NCBI RefSeq assembly: GCF_030272615.1
Contig: NC_081408.1
Span: 61,932,614-61,996,613 of the forward strand
Length of the DNA stretch: 64,000 bases
Reading direction: 5' to 3'
Source of the DNA: Cryptomeria japonica
Lineage: Eukaryota; Streptophyta; Pinopsida; Cupressales; Cupressaceae
Positions 48,309-59,109 of the stretch are shown here, piece after piece. A program made the position numbers and the translations under genes. Each line of letters starts with the position of its first letter. Positions within the stretch are counted from its first letter, which is position 1. Under the pieces are notes generated by a model. The model did not search any database and was not told where the DNA came from. It worked only from the letters and a program-made list of their open reading frames with translations.

Positions 48309-51300
48309 TCAGGAGAAGAAGTTCTTTAAGAACTGCCCATGTACTGGCAATTCTTGGACCTCCCCTGTCGCGCTTTGGAGCAAATAAGAATCCTCCCCCC
48401 TTTTGTCTATGATCACATATGGGCCGATCCATAAGGCTTCAAATTTACCATGCTTGCCTTTGTCTTGACTCCTGGCATTCCACATTAAAACCCAGTCTCC
48501 TACACAAAATTTTCTGTTAGATGTCCTCTTGTCATACAACCTCTTCATTTGATTTTGAATCCTGATATTTTGCCTTTGAGCTTCTGCCCTGACCTCATCA
48601 AGTTCTACTAGCTGCATTATTCTTTCTTGTGATGGATCTTCAACATCTATTTCTTCTTGAATCATAAATCTATGTACAGGTAGAAGATTATCCAAAGGTA
48701 ATCTGGCCCTTTTGCCATAAACCAATTCAAATGGAGATTTTCCTGTGGATCTTTTCACGGTTATCCTGTCTACCCATAATGCAAGATTCAACTTTGAGTC
48801 CCATGCTTTTTTGTTCTGCCCCAGCATCTTTTTAATGATCTTCAGAATGTTCTTGTTGCTTGATTCAGCTTGCCCATTCCCCTGGGGGTGATAAGGAGAA
48901 GAATGTGATATCTTAATGCCATATTCATCACAAAAATTGTTGAATTCCTCTGATCTAAAAGACATGCCATTATCTGAGATGATTCTTGCAGGAACACCAA
49001 ACCTAGTAATAATGTTCTCCATTAAGAATCTTATCACCACCTTGCTAGTGGCCTGTTTGGTAGGTATTGCCTCCACCCATTTGGTAAAATAATCTGTAGC
49101 AACCAATATCCATCTGTGTCCTCCACTGGATTTTTCTGATATTTCCCCTATAAAGTCAATTCCCCACTGTTGGAATGGTTCCTCAGTCAACATTGGTCTC
49201 AACGGGAGTGATCCTTGATACTTTGTTTTGCTTGAGAACTTTTGACAAGCTTCGCATTTTCTGACATATCTATAGGAATCATTGAAGACACATGGCCAAT
49301 AGTATCCGGCTCTCAATATTTTATGTGCTATAGTCTTAGCTGAGAAATGGCCACCACAAACCCCATCATGCATTTCATGAAGAACCTTGTCTGCCTGGTA
49401 ATTGTCCAGACACAATAACAATATCCCATCTCTATTTTTCCAGTATAAGTCCCCATTTATAATCACATACCTTGCTGATTTTAACTTCAAAGCTCTCTTC
49501 TGACTATCGGTCATAGCATCTGGACACTTTAAGTGCTTGAGGTAATACATGATATCAGTGTACCATGATGTTTTTTCAATACTGAAATTAGCTTCTTCCC
49601 ATCCAACCTGATTCACATCAGACTCTTCAATTTCAGTTCCTGTCATGAGTTTGGCCAGTCCTTGTCCTTTGATAACCTGTGAAATCTTAAGCTCAATGTT
49701 AAATTCTTGTATCTGATTGATCCATTTGCATCTTTTGCCCGTGACCTCAGTTTGTCTGAAGATATCTTTTACTGCTGCATTGGGAACATAAGCAATAACT
49801 TCGGCCCCTACTAGGTATGGCCTGAATTGTTTTACTGCTTTGACCAGAGCATAGGCCTGTTTTTCATTTATCTCATATTTTATTTCTGAAGGGCTTAAAG
49901 ACTTGCTAAAGTATGCAATGGGCTGCTCATATCCCTCTGAATTTTTCTGTAACAACACTGCTGCTATAGTATGACAAGAGGCAAATGAAAATATCATAAA
50001 TGGTTTGCCAAAATCTGGGGAAATTAGTACTGGTGCCTCAGAAATTGCTCTTTTAATAGCCACAAAGGAATCAATTGCATCTTCAGTCCAGTCAATTTTT
50101 GCCTCTTTCTTCAACATCCTTACTATAGGTTTCACTATATCTGCGAAATTCAAAATGAACCTTCTCACAAAATTGATTTGTCCCAAAAATGACTGGATGG
50201 CTTTGATAGTTCGGGGGATGGGAACCTCATTAATAGCTGCTACCCTTTCAGGGTCAATTCTCACCCCCTCCTTGGATACTATGTGTCCAAGTAGTTTTCC
50301 CTCTTCAACACCAAAGTGACATTTCTTGGGATTCAAGGAAATTCCATATTCTAAGGCTCTTTTAAATATCTTCTCAAGGTGTTCACAGTGATCATCAGCT
50401 TTCTTTGAGTACGCAGTCAGATCATCTTGGTATACTACCATGATTATGTCAATCAATTCTGAAAAAGCCACATCCATTGCCCTTTGAAAAGTAGCTCCAG
50501 CATTGGTCAATCCAAATGGCATTCGTGCATAGACATAAGTGCCCCATGGAGTTGTGAAGGTTGTTTTATATTTTTCAGTTTCTTTAACTTTCACCTGATT
50601 GTAACCCGAAAATCCATCCATCATGGACAGCAACTCACACCCTGTTACCTTCTGCAGCATATTATCCATGTTTGGCAATGGATAGTTATCCTTTAAAGAC
50701 GATATGTTTAAATTCCTAAAATCTACACATAATCTAATATCCCCATTTTTCTTCCTGACTGGTACCAAGTTAGAAACCCAAGTGGAATATCTGCATGGTT
50801 CTATTATTCCTGCATCTTTCATCTTTATAATTTCTTCTCTCATTTTTGGTAGCAATGTAGGATTAATTGGTCTTTGTTTTTGCCTAAATGGCTTAGCTTC
50901 TGGCTTAAGTGGTATCTCATGTTGAAAGAGATCTTCCCTGTAAGCTTTGAGATCCTCATAAGACCATGCAAACACATGTTTATATCTTTTTAACAAGATT
51001 ATCAGTTGTTGCCTTATAGTAGGAGTCAATTTTTTTCCAATAAAAACATTCTTGGGGGCTTCTTCATTTCCTAGATTGATTTGTTCAACATCACTTTCTT
51101 TAACAGCTGACCCTTTGGTTTCAATTGCATCTTGAGCATTAAAAGTTCTCTCTAATGCTACCAGGCCTCTTGGTAATTTATTTGACTTCAGTTGTATAAT
51201 TTCATGTCCAAATAAGGTCTCCTTACCTTCAGTTTGTTCCACAAAGTCATTAAAATTTATAGCTTGAGCCTGATAATGATCAGCACACTGCAAGAAGTTC

Positions 51301-53846
51301 AACAGATCTGCATCATCTTGAAACACTTGCCAATTATACAAGTTGTCAGGAACAGATGGTCTCACTTTCACCTCCACTTCAGATATCCCAGTTAGTGTTA
51401 TATCATTACCTTTTAGTGCAATATTTGCTAGAAAATCTGCCATGATGTTTTTTGATCTATCTATCCAGGTTATCTGAAAAGCATCAAAAAGCTCCATGGT
51501 ATCCCATACAGCATTTCTGTATTGTTTCAGTCTTAAATGCTTCGAGGCATATCTCTCCTTTACTTGTGAGACTATTAGTTCCGAATCCCCAAAGACACTT
51601 ATCAACTTGATTCCATGCTTGACTGCTATGTTAAGACCAGTGAGTAGGGCTTCATATTCAGCAATGTTGTTTGTACATTCAAATAACAACTTGAAAGAAT
51701 ACTTGTAAGTTTCTCCTGTAGGTGAAATAAAAAGGATTCCAGCCCCACTCCCTTCTTTACTACAAGACCCATCAAAGAACATCTTCCATATTTGACCATC
51801 ATTTTCAGTTAGACATGACTCAATGGGGATCCACTCTTTAAATTTAGGTTTTGTCAACTGTACCTGGAAGTTGTCCATATCAGTTTGTAAAAAACATACC
51901 TGGTTCACTGTTCCTTCCATGTCTTCTATGATATATGTGGACCGAGGCTCCCTGTCAATTTTTATTTCCTGTCCATTTATTGGAATTGTAGCATAAGACA
52001 AATCCAGCTGCACATATCCACCAATCATATTCGACCATTGTCTAGACAACAACATTCCATAGTTTGGTGGAGCATCTACCACCGTGATATTTGTTTTATA
52101 TGATGCTTCTGGACAGGCTGCTAATCTGAACTCTACATTCTTCATGATACCAACCACTGGGACTGATCTATTGTCCATGGCATAGCATTTCCCAAAGGTA
52201 GTATCAACTTCCAATCCTAATTCTTTCATCACCCCAACAGGCATGACGTTTATGGCTGCTCCTGAATCAATCATACAATTTTTGACCCTTTTGTTGTTTA
52301 TCACCAAAGTGACGTAAAATGGGTCCACTTGTGTTGGATTTTTAGTTATAGTGGACCCTAAGTATATAACTGGAGCCATTTGTTCATTACTGCCACCTGT
52401 TGGGACTTCTCGTTTCTGTTCATTAACCTTCCCTTCTTGGACACCTGAAATCATTTCCAAAGTTTTTTCCCTATATTCAGGAAACCTCATGATTTCCATT
52501 AATGGGACAGAAACTTTTAATTGTGTTAGTGCAGCTAAGATATCAAACGAGGTAGATTGCTGTGATGAAAGAGTTTTTACCGTTTCTTTCTTTTGAACAT
52601 CAGGACCCTGATTATCATCTTGCTTAGTCTTACTTGCCTTATTCATTCGCTTAAGTGCTTCATTGTTTTCTTTCATGAAAAGACTAGCAGGTTTACCTTG
52701 TTCTGGATTCACCATCCTGTTTCTTAAATCATAAGTCCTTTTTGCTTGTGCAACAGCATAAGCTGTAATTTTTCTTTTCTCTTCTTCAGTAGGGACTCTG
52801 AGTTTGACACTTTCATTTTTGCTGGTGGTCACAGGTAAAACAGAGCACTGATCAATATTTATAGAGTCCGACCTTCCTTCCTGACTAAATGTCATCATAT
52901 TAATAGTTGAATCATCCACATGATTTTGATAGCTATCCTCCTCCTCTTGCAACCCTTTTTCTACTGCACACAAAGAGGAAGCGTGTGGCATATTGCAAGC
53001 ATAGCACCACATGTCATCGTCTTGAGTATAATTTACTGCTCTTTTTAAAGGATCTGGAATTTGTTGATTGTCTCTGTGGTTCCTTTCTATCGGTTTTCCA
53101 TCCTTCCATGTAGTGTTATAAGGCATGTCATGTAGTCTAGGTCTCTCAGGACGGTAGTATTGCTGTTTCTCTGTTTTGTTCACTCTTACAGATAGATCTT
53201 TCAGGGCATTTAAAACTTTGTCAAGCTTATCTTCATCCCTATTGGCCTTAGGTGCTTTAGGATTGTACAATCTTGCATCCTCTCTTTTTCCAATCTTATC
53301 AGCAGCCTTTCTATTGTTCTCTATAACAATGGCATCTTTCATAACATCTCGGAGATCTCTCGGGTTTCTGGTTCTCAACTCATAGTTGGTTTTGCTGTCA
53401 TAAGCATTGATATAGTACAGAATGCTCACTTCAGGTACTGGTTTCATCCTATTAGGGATTTTGTTCAAAACCCTATTGAATCTTTTGTTAAAGTCAATTA
53501 CTGATTCATTTTGCTCTTTCTTAATGCTGATGATTTCATGTAAAGCAAACTCAGGACTATTATGGTCTCCATATTGTTCCAGGAACATTTCTTTGAATTC
53601 TGCAAGATTTCTAATGGACGCATCAGGTAACGTTCTAAACCAGTCTCTCGCATCATCTATTAATGACTGCATAAACAACCTGATCTTGACATCCTCATAT
53701 GGCAAACCAAAATCCTCAATTACTACATCAAATGCTTTGCAATGAGCCTCACCTGAAACTGCATTACTTCCTGTGAACTTTGGTATTGCTGTCCTGATCT
53801 CATTTGGGATGGGATATGGATACACCATCATTCCTGAAAAAATCAA
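48309..53846 (-). CDS. Gag-Pol polyprotein (1845 codons, open)
   Basis: Domains by residue: retrotransposon Gag core about 20-200; a short Cys/His cluster CYACNMPHASSLC at 281-293; retropepsin with IDSGAA at 526-531; an RNase H with D692, E730 or E732, D754 and D804 at about 687-812; reverse transcriptase about 980-1190 with D1077 and active box YQDD (1139-1142); a second RNase H-like region about 1282-1365 lacking the first and later Asp (FSFASCHT, YVPNAA); integrase with zinc ligands about H1490-C1534 and catalytic D1564, D1625 and E1661 (35 residues between the last two); and a WIGPYVI C-terminal block. It copies RNA to DNA and integrates it. No stop in 5.5 kb suggests recent activity. The natural start is probably upstream in the gag frame at 54564, so the given start is only the open-frame limit. 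Confidence 0.95.
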   Translation of the reverse strand: MIFSGMMVYPYPIPNEIRTAIPKFTGSNAVSGEAHCKAFDVVIEDFGLPYEDVKIRLFMQSLIDDARDWFRTLPDASIRNLAEFKEMFLEQYGDHNSPEFALHEIISIKKEQNESVIDFNKRFNRVLNKIPNRMKPVPEVSILYYINAYDSKTNYELRTRNPRDLRDVMKDAIVIENNRKAADKIGKREDARLYNPKAPKANRDEDKLDKVLNALKDLSVRVNKTEKQQYYRPERPRLHDMPYNTTWKDGKPIERNHRDNQQIPDPLKRAVNYTQDDDMWCYACNMPHASSLCAVEKGLQEEEDSYQNHVDDSTINMMTFSQEGRSDSINIDQCSVLPVTTSKNESVKLRVPTEEEKRKITAYAVAQAKRTYDLRNRMVNPEQGKPASLFMKENNEALKRMNKASKTKQDDNQGPDVQKKETVKTLSSQQSTSFDILAALTQLKVSVPLMEIMRFPEYREKTLEMISGVQEGKVNEQKREVPTGGSNEQMAPVIYLGSTITKNPTQVDPFYVTLVINNKRVKNCMIDSGAAINVMPVGVMKELGLEVDTTFGKCYAMDNRSVPVVGIMKNVEFRLAACPEASYKTNITVVDAPPNYGMLLSRQWSNMIGGYVQLDLSYATIPINGQEIKIDREPRSTYIIEDMEGTVNQVCFLQTDMDNFQVQLTKPKFKEWIPIESCLTENDGQIWKMFFDGSCSKEGSGAGILFISPTGETYKYSFKLLFECTNNIAEYEALLTGLNIAVKHGIKLISVFGDSELIVSQVKERYASKHLRLKQYRNAVWDTMELFDAFQITWIDRSKNIMADFLANIALKGNDITLTGISEVEVKVRPSVPDNLYNWQVFQDDADLLNFLQCADHYQAQAINFNDFVEQTEGKETLFGHEIIQLKSNKLPRGLVALERTFNAQDAIETKGSAVKESDVEQINLGNEEAPKNVFIGKKLTPTIRQQLIILLKRYKHVFAWSYEDLKAYREDLFQHEIPLKPEAKPFRQKQRPINPTLLPKMREEIIKMKDAGIIEPCRYSTWVSNLVPVRKKNGDIRLCVDFRNLNISSLKDNYPLPNMDNMLQKVTGCELLSMMDGFSGYNQVKVKETEKYKTTFTTPWGTYVYARMPFGLTNAGATFQRAMDVAFSELIDIIMVVYQDDLTAYSKKADDHCEHLEKIFKRALEYGISLNPKKCHFGVEEGKLLGHIVSKEGVRIDPERVAAINEVPIPRTIKAIQSFLGQINFVRRFILNFADIVKPIVRMLKKEAKIDWTEDAIDSFVAIKRAISEAPVLISPDFGKPFMIFSFASCHTIAAVLLQKNSEGYEQPIAYFSKSLSPSEIKYEINEKQAYALVKAVKQFRPYLVGAEVIAYVPNAAVKDIFRQTEVTGKRCKWINQIQEFNIELKISQVIKGQGLAKLMTGTEIEESDVNQVGWEEANFSIEKTSWYTDIMYYLKHLKCPDAMTDSQKRALKLKSARYVIINGDLYWKNRDGILLLCLDNYQADKVLHEMHDGVCGGHFSAKTIAHKILRAGYYWPCVFNDSYRYVRKCEACQKFSSKTKYQGSLPLRPMLTEEPFQQWGIDFIGEISEKSSGGHRWILVATDYFTKWVEAIPTKQATSKVVIRFLMENIITRFGVPARIISDNGMSFRSEEFNNFCDEYGIKISHSSPYHPQGNGQAESSNKNILKIIKKMLGQNKKAWDSKLNLALWVDRITVKRSTGKSPFELVYGKRARLPLDNLLPVHRFMIQEEIDVEDPSQERIMQLVELDEVRAEAQRQNIRIQNQMKRLYDKRTSNRKFCVGDWVLMWNARSQDKGKHGKFEALWIGPYVIIDKRGEDSYLLQSATGEVQELPVHGQFLKNFFS

Positions 53847-54564
53847 ACTGCCTCATTTGTTCCATATTTATTAGTCCATGCCCTCCATGAGGATTCACAA
53901 AGTTCTGGTTCATATTACCATACAAGGGCATTTGGTTTTGATAAGGAGGAGGGTATTGATTCTGGTGTTGATACTGAAACTGATTAGGGGGTGGATGTTG
54001 GTTATAAAATTGACCAGGAGGAGGATACTGATTGTGAGGGATGAAGCCTGTATGTGAGTTTTGCTGGACTGGTGGTGCACTTGATTGCACATGATCATCC
54101 CTTTTGTTACCAAACAGAGGGTTCTCATAAGCTTTGAAATCATTGCTCTTTGTTCTACCCACTCCCTGAGCATATGTTTTCTTGTAGTTGTTTACATCTT
54201 TATTAAAGTCATCCTCACCAACATTTATGCCCAACTTGGCACACAGTTCCAAACATTCCTGAGTCCTTCCTGAATCTCTCATTTCAGCAGCTGCCTCCAT
54301 CATTTGTCTGGTTAAATCTGTAAATCTATCTGCAGGATCTGCCATACCTGATCCTGATGGAGGTGGTGTATGTTGTCTGGACTGTGCTTCATGATTTTCA
54401 AAACCAGGGGGAATTTGGCATCGCCCCTTTTGAGCTTTATATGCCGCAACCAAATCTTCGTTCATCGGGCTTGAAGTTGTTGTTCTATCTTGTTCCTTTG
54501 AGGGCGAGTGTTGGCTACTTTCATGTTTATACTGGTTGTATCTTTCTCTCATGGAATCATTCAT
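53800..54564 (-). CDS. N-terminal Gag segment (overlapping frame)
   Basis: Starts MNDSMRERYNQYKHESS about 200 bp after the 5' LTR and ends HPK at 53800. It overlaps the main frame by 47 bp. The region is hydrophilic, then Pro/Gln/Tyr-rich (NQYPPPGQFYNQHPPPNQFQ), as often found ahead of the Gag core. The sense of the protein continues in the other frame (..YPYPIPNE), and the two frames are joined at a run of six T (plus-strand A6 at 53837-53842). One base less in that run would make a single frame. Either a slippage mutation or a programmed frameshift is possible. Confidence 0.8.
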   Translation of the reverse strand: MNDSMRERYNQYKHESSQHSPSKEQDRTTTSSPMNEDLVAAYKAQKGRCQIPPGFENHEAQSRQHTPPPSGSGMADPADRFTDLTRQMMEAAAEMRDSGRTQECLELCAKLGINVGEDDFNKDVNNYKKTYAQGVGRTKSNDFKAYENPLFGNKRDDHVQSSAPPVQQNSHTGFIPHNQYPPPGQFYNQHPPPNQFQYQHQNQYPPPYQNQMPLYGNMNQNFVNPHGGHGLINMEQMRQFDFFRNDGVSISHPK

Positions 54565-54743
54565 GGGTTCTTTATTTTTGTTCCTTCATTGAGGGAAATC
54601 TAATTGGGATAAAGATTGTCCTTTCGCAACCGATCTTGTCCCGTGCATTGGAATTCTTATTTCAGAGTCGCCACCTCTTGTCTAGAGGACATGAATTGTT
54701 TTTATTTCTTCTGAGCTCTTTCCCACAGCAGAGTTCTTACAAT

Positions 54744-54765
54744 TTCCCCAGCAGAGTCGCCAATC
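54744..54765 (-). promoter_or_regulatory. Primer-binding site
   Basis: In element sense GATTGGCGACTCTGCTGGGG follows the 5' LTR end CCCAACA. The TGGCGACT...GCTGGGGA form is familiar from Tat/Ogre-type gypsy elements, for which a tRNA-Arg primer is described; I did not verify the match. Confidence 0.7.
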
Positions 54766-55668
54766 TGTTGGGTCTCAAATCAACAGATTGGATGGGTTCT
54801 AAGGCAATGCCAACTCCTATGATTAAACCCTCCTATTGACTTGGCCAACTTATAGAGTGAACCTATTAGTTACTAACTCTCTCTCTTTAGGCTCTGCAGG
54901 ACCTAGGCGGGTATACCTATTCACTGAATGTCTCCAATAAACAGTGCTTTTTATAGCAGATATGTTATCCTATTCTGATATCCCCTAATCTTGAAATGGC
55001 ATGAGTTCCTTGAATGGAGATATTGCAGACGAGTTCAAGATTGTTATTTTGTTTTGTGTTTCTTAATTACTCCTGTAGCTGTCAAAATAACTAATTGTGA
55101 AAATAAATGATGAGTATGACTTGAGATTTAGGCCAGTGCCTTCTTTATTGCATGGGTTACAGAGTCATTACAATTTTCTTCAGGGCTTATAGTGCGAATC
55201 TGTGAGACAGTTTTTTAACTCATCCCTTATGAACCTGTTAGTTACTATTTCTTTCAAAACCAAATGAATGCTTATATTATGTGCTGATTGAATGAATTTA
55301 ACCCTACCCTTAAGGGACCAGTCAATTAAGCTTTGCAGGGAACAATTACAATCCGCAAGCAAAATTTTTGTTACAACATTATAACATAAAGCATAGATTT
55401 GATCTTAAGAATATGAATAACCCTATCTTTATCAGATAATATCACAGACGATTGCCAAAAGAAAATGAAATAATCCACAACACATATGCAGGGAAGCAAT
55501 TGATCAAGATTTGTATTCCATTGAAGTTCATACACGAAGACTTACAGGCTGTCGTTCTTTCGCTCATAATCCTAATCTAATCATATCTCCCCTTTACATT
55601 ACAAAAAACATTCCCATATATATATGAGGACGCAAGCTTTTCATGAAGAGACACGACTTTTCAAAATA

Positions 55669-58600
55669 TTAGTCGTCAACTCGAGTGTTTCTAAACTTAA
55701 GCAAAAAGAGATTCAAAAGTCCCAAATGATGAATGTAATCATCGTCTTTGAAAGTTCTGATTCGAGGCGTTTGCTTTTTCAATTCATCCCCTAGCGTCAG
55801 GTACTTGAATATCATCTGGTTGACGGTAGGGGCCATATCCTTACTCCGATCAATTTCTGACAAGGCCCAATCCTTGACGCTGACAAGCTCCTTTCGCAAA
55901 TCCTCCAAGGTTATTACCTCTCCTTCCTTGAAGACGGAAGGCATTCCAATGGGTCTTTCATCATCCAATTCTTTTAGATCCCTTCTCAGCATATCTTCGA
56001 GTTTGGCATGATTATCCATATACGTGTTACCCTCAGCCTTTTCTTCTGGCGTCATGGAATCGTCATTGCTTAGCACCCCCTGCAATCGTGCTCCTAACCG
56101 CTCATGCTCTATTAGCGCTTTTATGGTTCCATTGTAGACTATCCAATATGGTTCGACCTGTAAGAGCATGGTGTTAAACCGATGTCCTATGACGTCATTG
56201 ACCAATTTGTCCATTTTTTGCTGGATATTGTCTGCGCGTTTATTGGCCTTCTCTGCCTGATATTTCCAGTACAGGGCATCAAAGACATCATCCAAGCTAC
56301 ATCCGGCAGGGTATGAGGTGTATTCGCTGATAGGAGTCCCCGTTTCTAATTGCAATACCTTTGCCTGCAGCTTCTGGTTTTCCTCCTTGGATTTTTCATA
56401 TAATCCCTTGTATGTAATGTTTTCTCTGACCAGAAACTCTGTCTGGTCTAAGTTTAATCTTGCAACATCCAGGTTGAGCTTCGCAGTGACCCTAGGATCG
56501 GTCTTTCCAACCTGATGAACCATGAGATGCCCAAAGGTTTCTTCTATATCCACAATGATTGGCCTCTTCCCTTTTGGATATAGTGCCCACTGTAGGAGAG
56601 CCTTTTTGTCTGGATCATATCCAGAGCCTAGGAACAGTTTATCTACCTCCTGGGGCAGTACCTGCTGATTCAAATCTTGCTTTTTCAAAAAACCATCAAA
56701 TAAGAGTGCTGAGTTGATATCCCAACCAGAGAAGATGATCACACCGGCCTCTTTTAATAATTTCCTCCCTTTTTCAGGAGTCATATCTTTCATGAGGACA
56801 TCAATTTCATCCTGTAATCTCTTCATCTGTTCTTCCTCTGGTTTTCTAGCCATGCTTCGTTTGACATGAGCCCCTTTGTATTGGTATAGAAATGAGAGGA
56901 ATTCCCTAGAGGAGGCGAATCCATCATCAGCAATGAAGTCCTCATGCTCAGTCATTCTTATGTCAACAACATCTTTGATGTTGATTTCTCCTGTGTCCGT
57001 GTTCATTTCTGTTTCGAAACCAGGAGGATAATCCTCTCGAGGAGAATCAGGTGGGATACTACTGGCGGTTGATTTTGGTGACATGTGAGCTAGGGGCTGA
57101 CTGTCTCTTTCAGTATTAATGAAGCGAAGGAATTGCGAAGGAACTCTGTGCATAATTTCAGCTTCATGTTGAAGTAGCTTTTTAGCTACCTCCAGAGGAT
57201 CTTGGATATTTCCAATTAGGTCTCCGTCTATCATTCCCCTTGCCCTTTTCCATTTGTAGGCCTCCCAGACTAATTCACTCTTTCCTTTCAAAACTTTGGC
57301 CTCCTCTCGCTCAAGGTTCTTAATTAGGTCGTCTGGCATTTTGGCCATATGTATCCCAGCTTTGAGTTTCTGTGAGGCTCTGGCAGTTTTTATATATCCT
57401 TCGGGATCAAAATTCTCCCTAGGCTCACCCAGAGTCATGCCATAGTAATTTAATTTATTCTGTAATAAATGATAACTCTTTGAACTTTTGATAATGAAAT
57501 CAGAGAAAACTAATAGACCTGGAACAATAGATTGTTTACCAAAATCAGTTAAATGTTTAGCACTGGCAATAGACAATTGCCTTATAATCTCCAAGCTAGC
57601 CACTCTGTCTGGCACCGTAATTGGAAGCATGTGTGGTTGCCCTTCATATCCAAATACCCTTATCTCCGTGTGATTATCATGGCAATACCAATCACCCCAA
57701 TTGTGTTCAATCTGTGATTCTGGAGAGAAATCCTTTGGCCTGAGGAACTTCTTAATTTCAGAGGACTAAGTATAATCCCTGCGTTGTCCAAAAGCTGCAC
57801 TGAGAGGTTTCACAAAGTATTCTTGAAAATGCCAATATTGGTTGTTTATAAACCTCTGGTCCCATGCTGATACCCACAACTGAACCGGCTTCTTTAGACC
57901 ATTCTTATCATAAGACCTGATGCTGAACTCATCTGGCCAGAAGTTAATTTCTTGTCCACAATAAAGAAGAATATGCATTAACATGGAGTATAATGAAAAG
58001 TGAACATTCACAAGGTCTCCTTTCATCTTTTCCAGCCCATGATTCAAGGTGTCCGCAACATAAGTAGCAAAATCAAATGACCTAGGGTCTTTTGATTGAA
58101 TATCAGCACACAAAACCATAATCCCAACATCCATGAGTGGATGAGCCTCTATGCCTAGTACTTGGGCTGCAGTGTAATATGTATATTTGAAATATGGATG
58201 GAAGTGGTTGACATCAAATGGCACCTTGTCACTTTTGCCAAACTGAGCAAATGACCCACCCACTTTTGGCCTATGAACAGGTAGCCTCCAAGTCCTGTAG
58301 ATATTTTCCAAACTAAAGAATTCCTGTGAGAGTTTCTTCATATCAATGCTTTCCTCGACTTCCCAGTCTAGATCAAAGACCATATCAATAGTCTGCTTGT
58401 TGATTACTACTAATGTATTCCCTCTGTAATCACATATGGTTTTAGTTCTCGGATTGTAGCAATTTACCAGAGCTTTCATTAATTCTACGTCTACAAATAC
58501 ATTTGGAACTGCTAACTTGCCTAAGTTCCTCTTCCACAGATTACTAATGGGTTCGGGTGCATCCCTCCTTTTGTAACCAAACAAAAATAACTCATGCCCT

Positions 58601-58818
58601 CGTATCTCAGTCCAGATGTCTCCTAGATTTTCAAATTTGTCCTCTAATCCTTCTTCTTCACTTTTAATCTTTTTGGACCTTACACTAGACGATGGACACT
58701 GGTCTAATAAGTCCTGAGTCAAAGCTCTCCCTTCTTTCTTCTGTCTCTTGGGCTTCTCTTCAGGGTTTAACTCTTTTCCTTTCCTACTCTTTTTAGAAGA
58801 AGAAGACGAAGGTTCCAT
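55669..58818 (-). pseudogene. LTR-encoded ORF in the 5' LTR (one nonsense change)
   Basis: Same 1049-codon frame as in the 3' LTR, ATG at 58818. The only stop is TAG at 57766-57768, where the 3' LTR copy has a Leu codon (TTG). The two stops of the other copy are Gln here. A 653-codon open stretch (57630-55669) covers the C-terminal two thirds, including the coiled-coil part and KKQTPRIRTFKDDDYIHHLG near the end. There are no indels between the two copies across 3150 bp. Confidence 0.7.
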
Positions 58819-59109
58819 AGTTACAGCAAATAAGAGAGACAATACTTACTTGGTAAAATGCTCAACTCTTCTGGTTATCGTTTGCAAATCTCTGCAAGTT
58901 CTTCACAACTTTCAATCTCTTAGCATCGGTCTGATTCTTATGAAAATTCACTCAGCTTAACTGTAATTGAATGGGCAACTTGCGTATAGTTAATGTTCTG
59001 CATCTGTAACGGCTACTCAAGTGTTTTAAATTTAATTGCAGATGTGACACTTTTCAACTGGGCCTTTAATTCCTTCGCGGGAAGTACAGTCCGCTCAAAG
59101 TGCGCGCGT

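Noticed and set aside
48309-53846. Endogenous pararetrovirus (caulimovirid)
   Set aside because: Integrase with D, D35E, a retrotransposon Gag, LTRs and a target duplication are present, and no movement protein is seen. This is a Ty3/gypsy element.
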